DNA of 64,000 nucleotides from CAYZTY01 sp964444665 (GCA_964444665.1 CAYUIE010000002.1:124001-188000), one strand, 5' to 3'. Positions 44,031-53,276 are shown, counted from the stretch's first letter. Program-made: numbers and translations. The notes: generated from the sequence alone by a model not told the origin.

Positions 44031-46395
44031 ATTTAAAGGCGGGTTTTTTCTGTTTGCTTCCCAGTGCCTCGGCAAGCTGTTCGGGATCCTCAGGGGGCCA
44101 GTTCCCTTCCGACTGCATCTTTTTAAGCTCCTCAACCTTTTTAATGGAAACGATAGTTCTGCACCTCGGGAATCTGTTACAGCCAAGGAAAGGCCCTCTT
44201 TTACTTTGACGTATGACTAATTCACCCTTCTTACATTTATGGCACTTTAGGCCGGTCGGCTCGGGCGGCGGCGAGGGTGGAAGAACATTGCCTTCTTTAT
44301 CAATTTTCAGGACGGTTTTACACTCCGGATAATGTGAACAAGCAAGAAAAGGCCCGTATCGGCCGTGTTTGATTACCATAGCGCTTCCGCAGGTCGAGCA
44401 CTTATGTTCCGTAGGCTCATCCTGAAGCATTTTGCCCTCTTTATCGCACTGAGATGTAAATTTGCAATCCGGATAGGCCGAGCAGCTAAGAAACTTGCCC
44501 GCTCTGCCGAACCGATATTCGAGCTTGCTTTTGCACTGTGGGCAGTTGTATGGGCTGGGCTTGGTCTCTGCCTTTGCATGTTTCATCAGTTTAGTGGCTT
44601 TGTCGAGGTTTTCTTTGAAAGGTCCATAGAACTCATTAAGCACACTGAGCCAATCAAGATGCTTTTCTTCAATCTCGTCCAGTTGCTTCTCCATATGCCT
44701 TGTGAAGCTGAGGTCCATTATCCTCGGAAAGTATTCATTGAGCTTGTCGGTAACGACTTCGCCGGTATCGGTGGAGTGGAACCTGCCGTTTATTTTCTCG
44801 ACGTAACCTCTGGTCTGAATTGTCGAGATGATGGCGGCATAAGTACTGGGCCGACCGATATCCTCCTTTTCGAGCGCCTTTACTAGAGAGGCTTCTGAAT
44901 AGCGTGCAGGCGGCTTCGTGAAATTCTGAACAGCCTGTATATCGACGGTTCTCAAACGCTGGCCCTGCTCAAGCGCCGGCAGCGTTTGGTCGTTTGAATT
45001 ATTCGAATGCCAGAGATTCATAAAACCTTCGAAAAGAAGAACCCGTCCGGAGACTTTATAACGACAAAGCCCCAGGTTGGTTTGCGCATCTATGTGTGAT
45101 GTTGTTACGTCCCACTCTGCCGGTTTCATCTGACAGGCAAGAAACCTTCGCCATATCAACTGGTAAAGCCTGTACTGTTGTTCGTTTAGGAAAGGCTTGA
45201 TGTCGTCCGGCGTAAGGTCGGAGTCGGTGGGTCGAATTGCCTCGTGCGCCTGTTGAGCACTCTTTTTTGCAACGTATATGTTGGGCTTTTCCGGCAAATA
45301 ATTGCTGCCGATGTTGCGGCCGATATATTTGCGTGCATCGTCGAGGGCCTCCTCGGAAAGATGAGTGCTGTCGGTTCTCATATATGTAATCAGCCCGAGG
45401 GCGCCCATCGAACCAAGGTCGATACCTTCATATAACTGCTGGGCAACAAGCATAGTTCTGGCTGTGGTGAAACTTAATTGATTGGCAGCGGCCTGCTGCA
45501 AAGTCGAAGTGATAAATGGTGCAGAGGGCTTCGATGTGGTTCGTTTTGTTTGCACCTCGCCGACTTTAAATTCGGCATTTTTAAGGGCCTGGAATATCCG
45601 GTCGGCTTGTTGTTGTGTAGAAGCGTGAAATTTTTCGCCATTAATCTCGGCCAGCTCCGCCTTGAAGGCATTACGACCGGAAAGCCAGTCGTGCTGTTTG
45701 GCAATTGTAGGGGGCTTGTCTTCGGGCCGCTCTACTTTGATAAAATCAAGCCACTGCTGTTGATAATCCTCGTTTAAGTTAGTAGTGAACACCGCAGGAA
45801 TAAGCCAGTATTCCTCCGGTCTGAATTGGGCAATCTGGCGTTCACGTTCGACCACTATCTTGACGGCGACCGACTGCACCCGGCCGGCGGAAAGACCGCG
45901 TGCCACTTTCTTCCACAACAGCGGACTTATCTGGTAGCCGACGATTCTGTCCAGTATCCGCCTTGCCTGCTGGGCCATAACTTTATCCATATTGATTCTG
46001 CCCGGCTGGGCAAAAGCGGTTTGTATTGCATTTCTTGTGATAGCATTAAACACTACCCTGTAGGTTTCCTGCTTAGGCATATTGAGAAGCTGGGCGACGT
46101 GCCAGGCGATTGCTTCGCCTTCGCGGTCCAGGTCGGTGGCAAGGTAAAGGGTTTGAGAGTTTCTGGCAACAGCCTTCAGCGAACTTACGATACGCATCCG
46201 GCCGGGCACCACGTCGTAGGTGGGCTTGAAATCATTTTCGATATCGACGTTAAGTCCCTTTGCCGGCAGGTCACGCACGTGCCCCATCGATGCCTTTACC
46301 TCAAACTCGGGGCCGAGATACCTGTTTATCGTTTTGGCCTTGGCTGGTGATTCTACGACTACTAACGACTTTTTTGTTTTAGCTGATTTTGCCAT
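44029..46395 (-). CDS. topA: DNA topoisomerase I
   Basis: The 788-residue enzyme relaxes negative supercoils. The TOPRIM motif is SLVVVESPAKAKTINRYLG at the N-terminus with DLDREGEAIAWHVAQ; the catalytic tyrosine is Y338 in GLITYMRTDST. C-terminal C4 zinc ribbons recur three times (for example CPQCKSKLEYR and CSTCGSAMVIK, then CHKCKKGELVI), as in E. coli TopA. Length is typical. It follows rdgB on the same strand, 179 bases away. Confidence 0.97.
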   Translation of the reverse strand: MAKSAKTKKSLVVVESPAKAKTINRYLGPEFEVKASMGHVRDLPAKGLNVDIENDFKPTYDVVPGRMRIVSSLKAVARNSQTLYLATDLDREGEAIAWHVAQLLNMPKQETYRVVFNAITRNAIQTAFAQPGRINMDKVMAQQARRILDRIVGYQISPLLWKKVARGLSAGRVQSVAVKIVVERERQIAQFRPEEYWLIPAVFTTNLNEDYQQQWLDFIKVERPEDKPPTIAKQHDWLSGRNAFKAELAEINGEKFHASTQQQADRIFQALKNAEFKVGEVQTKRTTSKPSAPFITSTLQQAAANQLSFTTARTMLVAQQLYEGIDLGSMGALGLITYMRTDSTHLSEEALDDARKYIGRNIGSNYLPEKPNIYVAKKSAQQAHEAIRPTDSDLTPDDIKPFLNEQQYRLYQLIWRRFLACQMKPAEWDVTTSHIDAQTNLGLCRYKVSGRVLLFEGFMNLWHSNNSNDQTLPALEQGQRLRTVDIQAVQNFTKPPARYSEASLVKALEKEDIGRPSTYAAIISTIQTRGYVEKINGRFHSTDTGEVVTDKLNEYFPRIMDLSFTRHMEKQLDEIEEKHLDWLSVLNEFYGPFKENLDKATKLMKHAKAETKPSPYNCPQCKSKLEYRFGRAGKFLSCSAYPDCKFTSQCDKEGKMLQDEPTEHKCSTCGSAMVIKHGRYGPFLACSHYPECKTVLKIDKEGNVLPPSPPPEPTGLKCHKCKKGELVIRQSKRGPFLGCNRFPRCRTIVSIKKVEELKKMQSEGNWPPEDPEQLAEALGSKQKKPAFK

Positions 46396-46574
46396 AAATG
46401 CTGTTTACTCTTTGGTTTTTATTTCCAGCGCTATCCCCTCATCGGCTTTTTCCACAATAAAATTTAGAATTGGACAAATATAATCGATGTGAAAAAATGT
46501 CAAGTAAAAACAAAATTAGGAAAAATAATGACGCGTAAAATCGTGAAAAAGCGGCGGATAAAGCGCAGGAACGG

Positions 46575-47207
46575 CTATTTTAATTTTTCTTTGTGTTGTT
46601 TTAATAGTTTCTCGAGTATTGGTTTTAATTTTCGGACGGCCTTGCCGCGATGAGAAATCGCATTTTTCTGTTCAGCAGTCAGTTGAGCAACGGTTTTGTC
46701 TAACTGCGGCAGGGAAAAAATCGGGTCGTAACCAAAGCCATTCCTGCCGATTTCTTTTTCGGATATAATGCCTTCCAGCGTGCCCTCGGCCTGGGCCAAA
46801 ATATTTTCGGTATCGGCCAGGCAGAGGTGACAAACAAACCTTGCGGCTCTTTTTTCTGTCGGTACGTCCTGCAGAAGCTCCAGGACCTTTGCCATATTCT
46901 TATGGTCAAGCAGCGTTCTTTCTTCGTCTTTTACACCTGAAAATCGTGCGCTTTTTACTCCTGGAGCACCTCCGAGCACGTCAACTACAAGCCCTGAGTC
47001 GTCGGCGATCGTCCACAGGCCTGTCTGCTTCGCATACCCAACGGCTTTATTGCGTGCATTCTGGGCAAATGTTTCACCATCTTCTTTCACTTCATTTAAA
47101 TTCGGAAAATCCGCCAGCCCCATCCATTCGACATCCAAATCCAGCATAGCCGATAGCTCAGCAACCTTCCCGGGATTAGTCGTAGCAACAAGAATCGTTT
47201 TCTTCAT
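46575..47207 (-). CDS. rdgB: XTP/dITP diphosphatase
   Basis: The 210-residue HAM1/RdgB enzyme removes non-canonical purine nucleotides such as XTP and ITP. It begins with ILVATTNPGKVAELSAML, has the metal- and base-binding motif TIADDSGLVVDVLGG, ARFSG, a glycine-rich GFGYDPIF motif and ends ISHRGKAVRKL. The ATG overlaps the stop of the upstream restriction gene by four bases (ATGA, 47204-47207), so its translation depends on a cassette of foreign type. It shows no ribosome binding site of its own. Confidence 0.95.
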   Translation of the reverse strand: MKKTILVATTNPGKVAELSAMLDLDVEWMGLADFPNLNEVKEDGETFAQNARNKAVGYAKQTGLWTIADDSGLVVDVLGGAPGVKSARFSGVKDEERTLLDHKNMAKVLELLQDVPTEKRAARFVCHLCLADTENILAQAEGTLEGIISEKEIGRNGFGYDPIFSLPQLDKTVAQLTAEQKNAISHRGKAVRKLKPILEKLLKQHKEKLK

Positions 47208-47836
47208 TGACTGCTTAACCGTACTATTTCCTGCTTAATTTCTGAGATTACTTCGGGGTTGTGAATGATTTTATTTTTGCCTTCGGTTATCGAAATAATA
47301 TAGAAAACTTTACCCCCAAATTTTTTTGTAAATTCTTCATGAGTGTTCTTCTGAAATTCAAGTTCATTTATAATCTGCGTAATATAAGCATAACCAGCCG
47401 GCTTAATTTGCAAACCTATATATTTCCCTTTAATATCAATGTAAAAATCAACATTATATCCTCTGTCCCATTCATCAGAAGCAGGCTGAATTCTTGCCCC
47501 CAGTTCCTTCTCAATACGACCATAAATAGTTTGAATTTCAGAACTATAACCATCAAACGTTCTTGAAATTACAAGATTGATTACAAAATCAATACAATCC
47601 TGTTCGGTAATAGTTTCTATCTCGGCTTGACAAATTTCAGTTATCTTTATAAATAATACTCTCCCAAGCTGCTCCAGATGTTCGTGAGGATAAACTTTAG
47701 TATAATAGTATTGTTCCCAGTCCTCTAATGACTTAGGGGCACATTTTCTTATATGCTCAGCTACTGGACCAACTTTATTCTTACGAGTAAGCCCCCATCG
47801 CATATTTGCGCCATTTAATATCCATTCTTTTGCCAT
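47204..47836 (-). CDS. MjaI-family type II restriction endonuclease
   Basis: The 210-residue protein resembles the MjaI restriction endonuclease family, whose type member cuts CTAG. The PD-(D/E)XK-like active site is likely YNVDFYIDIKGKYIGLQIKPAG (about residues 128-148; the aspartate and the QxK residues). Another conserved segment is WILNGANMRWGLTRKNKVGPVAEHIR (key residues MRWGL, KVGPV) at the start. It is AT-rich compared with flanking genes. It lies 18 bases downstream of the GIY-YIG-like gene and overlaps rdgB by four bases. Confidence 0.75.
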   Translation of the reverse strand: MAKEWILNGANMRWGLTRKNKVGPVAEHIRKCAPKSLEDWEQYYYTKVYPHEHLEQLGRVLFIKITEICQAEIETITEQDCIDFVINLVISRTFDGYSSEIQTIYGRIEKELGARIQPASDEWDRGYNVDFYIDIKGKYIGLQIKPAGYAYITQIINELEFQKNTHEEFTKKFGGKVFYIISITEGKNKIIHNPEVISEIKQEIVRLSSQ

Positions 47837-47854
47837 AAGAAGCCCTGAATTAAT

Positions 47855-48574
47855 TTAACGACCAGACGAATACGAACATAGCTTTGGTAGACCAAACTTC
47901 TCACGCCACTTCTTTTCTATATATTCTGTGTATAGAGTCTCTAATCCAGTTATGAAATATACCTTGAATGAGTGTTTTTTATGTTTAGTTTCAAAAATAT
48001 TAATTCCATTTCGAAAGCAATATTCTTTTTTGTTACTTTTTTTAAGAAAACTTTTCTCTTTTCCAGACAAAAACATTTTTAATAGCAATGTTTTGTCTCT
48101 AATGAGCTTTAGCTCATCGTTTCTTCGTTCGTTACCAATATCAGACGGACATTCAATATAAGGAGCCTTCCCCTTCGCTGACATCGCCTTTTTTCTATGA
48201 GAGACAGATTTTTGATAATAAATATCCAAACTTATTCCCGACCAACGAGCATTTTGTTTCCCAAGCAAATGGTGCATTATCCTGTTTTGAACATTATCCT
48301 TCGCTACGCCATTGTATATGATTTCTCCCTCGTGTATTTTCTTAGGAATTTTATTTCGATGGAATCTGTGCTTTACAGGTTCATTAGTCCATATCCAATA
48401 ACATCCTCCTTTATCTGGGATAAGGTCAAAATCATTTCGTTTTTTGAAAGAAACACAATCAACATCATCTAAAGATTCATTTGGAATTCTAATTTTCGCC
48501 TCTAATCTCTTAAATTTCTCCTCCTCTATTTTCCATATAGATTCAGAGAATCGATTTATTGTAATTGCACTCAC
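47855..48574 (-). CDS. GIY-YIG-like protein of the restriction cassette
   Basis: The 239-residue protein has a GIY-YIG-like pattern: GGCYWIWTN (residues 56-64) as the first strand, IIYNGVA (85-91) as the second, then RIMHHLLGK (R98) and a late LETLYTEYIEKKW glutamate. This suggests a nuclease-like fold, but the match is loose. It is rich in lysine and AT at DNA level. The start is GTG at 48574, overlapping the methyltransferase stop (GTGA), so the genes are translationally coupled. It could be an auxiliary nuclease or specificity protein. Confidence 0.55.
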   Translation of the reverse strand: MSAITINRFSESIWKIEEEKFKRLEAKIRIPNESLDDVDCVSFKKRNDFDLIPDKGGCYWIWTNEPVKHRFHRNKIPKKIHEGEIIYNGVAKDNVQNRIMHHLLGKQNARWSGISLDIYYQKSVSHRKKAMSAKGKAPYIECPSDIGNERRNDELKLIRDKTLLLKMFLSGKEKSFLKKSNKKEYCFRNGINIFETKHKKHSFKVYFITGLETLYTEYIEKKWREKFGLPKLCSYSSGR

Positions 48575-49857
48575 TTTGCCCCCAGTTGGTTACCCGAAAA
48601 TTTTGTTCGTAATTTACTATTTGTTGACGTATCTACACCAACCAAACCCGCTTTGATAAGATGAGCATTAAGAAAAGTTCTGTTCTGCAGATATAGATAA
48701 CACAACAGATTATTTTGACTGTCGTGCTTAAGTTGACCGAATTCCATAAAAACTTTTTGGCCCTTTGTTTTTGACTGCAAAAATTCAATGGCCTGAGCTT
48801 TTTTCTCAGCTTTTTCCTTTACTCCAAGCAAACGTATTCGAAGACCGTCGTCAAGTTCAAGCTCCGTAGGAGAAATGACTTTTTTGACTTGATGATACTT
48901 CTGCCTTTTGCTATCGCCATTGATTTTTGAGCCAAACTGTAATTTTCTAGGGTCAATCTTTTTATCGAATTTTACAGGGTCTTTAAAAATACAAGGGAGC
49001 TTTCTTATTTCCGCTTTCCAGTCAATCTCATCCTCCCTGTTCTGTGCGAGCTCAAAACTAAACTCATCGAAGAATCCTTTGTCTTTCAAGCCCAGTTTCT
49101 TCTTTATAACGGGCAAATAACCGGGATTTATCTCATATCCTATCGAATTTCTTTCGAGATTCTTTGCCGCTAATGTGGTTGTCCCGCTTCCCAAAAACGG
49201 GTCGAGAACAGTATCATTAACAAAGCTGAACATCCTGATAAGACGACGAGGAATCTCTTCCGGAAACATAGCCAGATGGCCATTTTGCTTTTCGCCGGGG
49301 ATATTCCAATGACCTGCAAAGTACTGGTTCCACTCGTTCACAGTCATCTTAGACTGTTGTTTAGCCTTTTTACTCGCGATTGGGGCTTTACCATGTTTCT
49401 TGAAAAGTAAAATAAATTCGTAATCTATTTTCACGATGCCGTTGCGTGGATGAGGGAAAGAACCCATTATGGTCGCACCACCGGTAGTGTTACAGGTGGT
49501 TACCTTCTGCCAGATTATGGCGCCCATATAATCGAAGCCAACCGCCTCACAAAACCTGATTATCTCGGTCCGTATCGGAATAACCTTATACCTTCCGTAA
49601 TAAACCGAACGCGCGAACTGGTCGCCTATATTTATGCAAAGTCGGCAGCCATCGTGCAAAACGCGATGGCACTCATTCCAGACAAGATTGAGATTATTAA
49701 TATATTCCTCATAGCTGTGGTCAAAGCCAATCTGGCCGCCGTTTCCATAGTCTTTTAGCTGCCAGTAAGGCGGAGAGGTGATAATAAGATGTACAGATTT
49801 GTCCGGAACCTCTGTCATACGCCTTGAGTCGCCGATAATTATCTTGTGATGTGTCAT
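48571..49857 (-). CDS. DNA methyltransferase with SNase-like C-terminal domain
   Basis: The 428-residue protein has the catalytic motif TSPPYW (residues 27-32) before the AdoMet motif DPFLGSGTT (219-227), the beta-class order; TSPPY favours N4-cytosine methylation, though N6-adenine is possible. The C-terminal part (about 330-415) looks like a staphylococcal-nuclease/TNase fold: LELDDGLRIRLLGV, LQSKTKGQKVFMEF, NLLCYLYLQNRTFLNAHLIKAGL. A key nuclease arginine after the D-Y-G-R position is absent, so this domain may only bind. It probably protects host DNA from the adjacent endonuclease. GC content is lower than in the flanks. Confidence 0.8.
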   Translation of the reverse strand: MTHHKIIIGDSRRMTEVPDKSVHLIITSPPYWQLKDYGNGGQIGFDHSYEEYINNLNLVWNECHRVLHDGCRLCINIGDQFARSVYYGRYKVIPIRTEIIRFCEAVGFDYMGAIIWQKVTTCNTTGGATIMGSFPHPRNGIVKIDYEFILLFKKHGKAPIASKKAKQQSKMTVNEWNQYFAGHWNIPGEKQNGHLAMFPEEIPRRLIRMFSFVNDTVLDPFLGSGTTTLAAKNLERNSIGYEINPGYLPVIKKKLGLKDKGFFDEFSFELAQNREDEIDWKAEIRKLPCIFKDPVKFDKKIDPRKLQFGSKINGDSKRQKYHQVKKVISPTELELDDGLRIRLLGVKEKAEKKAQAIEFLQSKTKGQKVFMEFGQLKHDSQNNLLCYLYLQNRTFLNAHLIKAGLVGVDTSTNSKLRTKFSGNQLGAK

Positions 49858-49960
49858 GACTCAGCTTTCGTCAGAAATCAAACAATACTAACTCTATCCT
49901 GACAACATTATGCCTAAAAACCGCTGAAAAGTCAAACTCCCCGACAAATGGACAAAACCA

Positions 49961-50872
49961 TTAGCTCATTAGTTTTTTTAGCAGCGCACGCTGGAAGTGG
50001 AGCCGGTTCTCGGTCTGGTCAAAAATGATGGAATTTTCGGATTCAAATACTCCGTCCGTGATTTCATTGCCGCGGTAAGCGGGCAGGTCGTGCATAATCT
50101 TGGCGCTGCCTCCCGCTAATTTGACCAGCTCGGTGTCGACCTGAAAACCTTCGAAATCTTTAATACGTTTTTCCTTTTCTTCCTCCTGCCCCATACTTAC
50201 CCATGTATCGGTGTAAATGATATCGGCGCCGACAACGGCCTGGGCCGGCTCATTGATTTGATAAATGCTGTCGGCTGATATTTTATTTACCGTCTCGATT
50301 GTTTCGGCATCGAGCTCATAACCTGCCGGGGCAGCAATAACCATTTTCATTCCCAGCTTGGCACACGCAAATGCAAGCGAGCGAGTAACGTTATTGCCGT
50401 CACCGATAAAGGCAATTTTCACTCCCTCCAATTGGCCGAAGTACTCACTGATAGTCAGCATATCTGCCATCGCCTGGCAGGGATGTGACCAGTCGCTCAG
50501 CGCATTTATCACGGGCACGGAGGCATATTTTGCCAGTTCAGTAACTATTTTATGGTCGAATGTTCGAGCCATTATGCCATCGACATACCGACTCAGGACG
50601 CGGGCCATATCTCTGACCGGCTCGCGCTTGCCGATTCCCCCGATGTCCTCCGGCTTAATATAGATGCCGTTGCCGCCTAATTGTGTCATCGCCACGTGGA
50701 AGCTCGCGCGAGTTCGAAGGCTGAATTTCTCAAAGAGCATCGCCAATGATTTACCGGCAAGACACAAATCACGTCCGCCGGCTTTGTATGTTTTTTTCAG
50801 CTCACTGCTGAGCGAAAGCAACTCTTTGAGCTCTTCGGTCGTACAATCATTTATTGTGAGAAAATCCTTCAT
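49961..50872 (-). CDS. argF: Ornithine carbamoyltransferase
   Basis: ArgF condenses ornithine with carbamoyl phosphate to citrulline. The 303-residue protein has FEKFSLRTRASFHVAM (carbamoyl-phosphate loop; S-L-R-T-R where S-T-R-T-R is common) and HPCQAMADMLTI. The HCLP motif near the C-terminus reads HDLPAYRG, with aspartate replacing the cysteine that normally contacts ornithine; see findings. Length is normal. It follows argD by one base, in the minus-strand arg operon argB-argD-argF. Confidence 0.9.
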   Translation of the reverse strand: MKDFLTINDCTTEELKELLSLSSELKKTYKAGGRDLCLAGKSLAMLFEKFSLRTRASFHVAMTQLGGNGIYIKPEDIGGIGKREPVRDMARVLSRYVDGIMARTFDHKIVTELAKYASVPVINALSDWSHPCQAMADMLTISEYFGQLEGVKIAFIGDGNNVTRSLAFACAKLGMKMVIAAPAGYELDAETIETVNKISADSIYQINEPAQAVVGADIIYTDTWVSMGQEEEKEKRIKDFEGFQVDTELVKLAGGSAKIMHDLPAYRGNEITDGVFESENSIIFDQTENRLHFQRALLKKLMS

Positions 50873-50873
50873 A

Positions 50874-52055
50874 CTATTTCACCTCGCCCAACACGCCGTC
50901 GAGTATCTCGATGGCATCATCGATTTGGCCCTGGGTAACATTCATCGGGGGCATAAAGCGCAGAACGGTCTCCTGGGTGCAATTTATTCTAAGGCCCATC
51001 TCAAGGCATTTGTCGACGATTTGTGTTCCCGGCCCGGTCAGTTGAACACCAATCATCATGCCGATGCCGCGGATATGGTCAATAATAGGGTGCTTCTGCT
51101 TCAACTGCTGGATTTTTTCTTTTGCATATGAACCGAGTTTGGCAGCGTTTTGCAGGAGGTTTTCTTCTTCGATAGCTTCAATTACGGCAACGGCCGCGGC
51201 GCAGGCAAGCGAGTTACCTCCAAAGGTTGAGGCGTGCGTTCCGGGCACAAGTGAAGCGGCCACATCATTTTTTGCCATCATTGCGCCGATTGCAACCCCG
51301 CCCCCCAGCGCCTTTGCCATTGTCATAATATCAGGCTCGACGTCAAAATGTTGGTATGCGAACCACTTGCCCGTTCGGCCGACGCCGGTCTGCACTTCGT
51401 CAAGAATCATCAGTGCATTTTTCTGGTCGCACAGCTGGCGAATGGCCTGCAGATATTCTTTTGTTGCTATTTTTATTCCGCCCTCACCCTGAATCGGCTC
51501 TACCATAACAGCAGCAACCTCGTCGTTAAATGACGATTCCAGCGCCTTAATATCGTTGAACGGAACATAAACGAATCCCGGCAGCATCGGCAGAAAACCG
51601 TTGTGATATTTCGGCTGAGCGGTGGCGGTTACGGTTGCGAATGTTCGGCCGTGGAAGCTGCCTTCGGCGGTTATAAATTTATACTTCTGTTCGGGCGTAT
51701 GTTTGCGGGCAAGTTTAAGGGCCGCTTCGTTGGCCTCGGCACCGCTGTTGCAGAAGAAACACTTCCCGCCAAAGGCCCGCTCGGATAATAGCTGAGCTAA
51801 TTTGCCTTGCTGTTCGGTGTAGAAAGTGTTGTCCATATGAAGCAGTTCAAGCGCCTGAGTGCGGATGGCCTCGACCACTTTCGGATGACAGTGGCCGATT
51901 GCGCTGACGGCCCAGCCGGGAAACATATCGAGTATTTTATTGCCGTCGGCGTCAAACATATAACTGCCGCTGCCTTTTACTATCACCCGTGGCAGGCGTG
52001 TATAGTTGCCGATAACATATTTTTCAAACAGCTCAATTGTCGTTTTAGTATCCAT
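50874..52055 (-). CDS. argD: Acetylornithine aminotransferase
   Basis: ArgD transfers an amino group from glutamate to N-acetylglutamate semialdehyde. The 393-residue enzyme has CNSGAEANEAALKLAR, MLILDEVQTGVGRTGKWFAYQHF (key residues LDEVQTG and GRTG) and the cofactor lysine in MTMAKALGGG-type context MTMAKALGGGVAIGAM. Length and motifs match class III transaminases. It starts at ATG 52055, 26 bases after argB, and is followed by argF. Related class III enzymes with other roles are possible, but position in the arg operon supports this name. Confidence 0.95.
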   Translation of the reverse strand: MDTKTTIELFEKYVIGNYTRLPRVIVKGSGSYMFDADGNKILDMFPGWAVSAIGHCHPKVVEAIRTQALELLHMDNTFYTEQQGKLAQLLSERAFGGKCFFCNSGAEANEAALKLARKHTPEQKYKFITAEGSFHGRTFATVTATAQPKYHNGFLPMLPGFVYVPFNDIKALESSFNDEVAAVMVEPIQGEGGIKIATKEYLQAIRQLCDQKNALMILDEVQTGVGRTGKWFAYQHFDVEPDIMTMAKALGGGVAIGAMMAKNDVAASLVPGTHASTFGGNSLACAAAVAVIEAIEEENLLQNAAKLGSYAKEKIQQLKQKHPIIDHIRGIGMMIGVQLTGPGTQIVDKCLEMGLRINCTQETVLRFMPPMNVTQGQIDDAIEILDGVLGEVK

Positions 52056-52081
52056 TGATTTTTGTCCTACGATAATGTTAA

Positions 52082-52957
52082 TTACTTAACTATCTCGGTG
52101 CCGATACCCTCATCGGTGTAGATTTCGAGCAGCAGCGAGTGAGGTATACGGCCGTCGATAATGTGTGCCTTTCTGACACTACCCTCAAGGGCGGTTAAAC
52201 AGGCCTCCACTTTCGGCATCATACCTTCGGTTATAGTAGCTTCGGAAATCATCTCCTTGATTTTCTCTTCGCTCAAACTTGATATTTGCGTGCCGGGGTC
52301 GCTACGGTCGGTGAAGATTCCGTGAGTGTCACTTAAAAAGACGAGCTTCTCGGCCCCAACGGCGGCGGCAACCTTACCGGCAGCGGTGTCGGCATTGACA
52401 TTCAGTTTCCCGCCGGTCTTATCGAGTGCCACAGGTGCTATAACGGGGATAGTCCCTGTAGTGCAAAGCGTTTTCAGGAGCGTTGTATTTACTTCGACAA
52501 TTTGGCCGACCAGGCCGAGGTCCACTTTTCTTCCGTCCGGGCCCGCAAGTCTTAACGGCTCGGCAAATAGTACGCAACTACTTAGCGAGTGCAGGCCCAT
52601 TGCATCACAGCCCAGCTCAGCCAGAGTTGTGCATATCAGGGTATTGACCTTGTGGATAAGGGTGTGCTCCACTATTGTAAGGGTCCGCTCATCGGTATAT
52701 CGGCGCCCCTGAATCCACACCGGTTCCAGGCCGGCCTCGTTCATCGCCTTTGTTATGGCCTTTCCGCCGCCGTGGACGATTACGGGCTGGATGCCGACGG
52801 CGGCCATAAAAGCGACGTCACAGAGCAATTTTTTTTGCAGCGCGGCATCCTCGAGAATACTGCCGCCGAGCTTTACCACGACTATACGGCCGGCAAAACG
52901 GCGGATGTATTCCATTGCCTCGATAAGAGATTCGGCTTTTGCAATGGCCTGTTCCAA
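52082..52957 (-). CDS. argB: Acetylglutamate kinase
   Basis: ArgB phosphorylates N-acetylglutamate. The 291-residue protein has KLGGSILED near residue 30, VIVHGGGKAITKAM, and NVNADTAAGKVAAAVGAEKLVFLSD near residue 200 (key residues NVNAD, AAA, KLVFLSD). The open frame begins at 52981 with TTG, but I chose TTG at 52957: GGAG lies 9 bases before it and the protein then starts EQAIAKAESLIEA, as in homologues. It is the first gene of the minus-strand arg operon. Confidence 0.93.
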   Translation of the reverse strand: MEQAIAKAESLIEAMEYIRRFAGRIVVVKLGGSILEDAALQKKLLCDVAFMAAVGIQPVIVHGGGKAITKAMNEAGLEPVWIQGRRYTDERTLTIVEHTLIHKVNTLICTTLAELGCDAMGLHSLSSCVLFAEPLRLAGPDGRKVDLGLVGQIVEVNTTLLKTLCTTGTIPVIAPVALDKTGGKLNVNADTAAGKVAAAVGAEKLVFLSDTHGIFTDRSDPGTQISSLSEEKIKEMISEATITEGMMPKVEACLTALEGSVRKAHIIDGRIPHSLLLEIYTDEGIGTEIVK

Positions 52958-53071
52958 CTGAATACACTCCAAAAAAGTCAACTTAGGAAACCCAAAAGCT
53001 TATTGTTATTGGCGGTGAAGGTCAAGTGAAATCGAAATTACTCGGATTCGGTTTTTCAGGGTCGGTTGAAA

Positions 53072-53143
53072 AGCCAACGGTCGGAATCGAACCGACAACC
53101 CCTGGTTTACAAAACCAGAGCTCTACCGTTGAGCTACGTTGGC
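53072..53143 (-). tRNA. tRNA-Thr (anticodon UGU)
   Basis: The minus-strand sequence folds as a cloverleaf: the acceptor stem GCCAACG pairs with CGTTGGC, the D arm is AGCTCAACGGTAGAGCT, the anticodon arm is CTGGT-TTTGTAA-ACCAG with anticodon TGT, and the T arm ends in GGTTCGATTCC. The UGU anticodon reads threonine codons ACA and ACG. The CCA end is not encoded in the DNA. It lies upstream of argB on the same strand. Confidence 0.93.
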
Positions 53144-53276
53144 AAAAGTAATCTATAGGTCAAATTTCCGCCGGAACCAAATTTAATCTACAAAGGCACA
53201 GCCGATATTGCAAGAATATAAGTTTAACCCTCACCGAATGCAGCGGCCTTTCTGATATACTGAAGGGCAGCTCAAT

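Noticed and set aside
43718..44209. Plus-strand 163-residue frame near topA
   Set aside because: It runs antisense into the topA C-terminus and shows no domain; it looks like a shadow of topA plus intergenic DNA.
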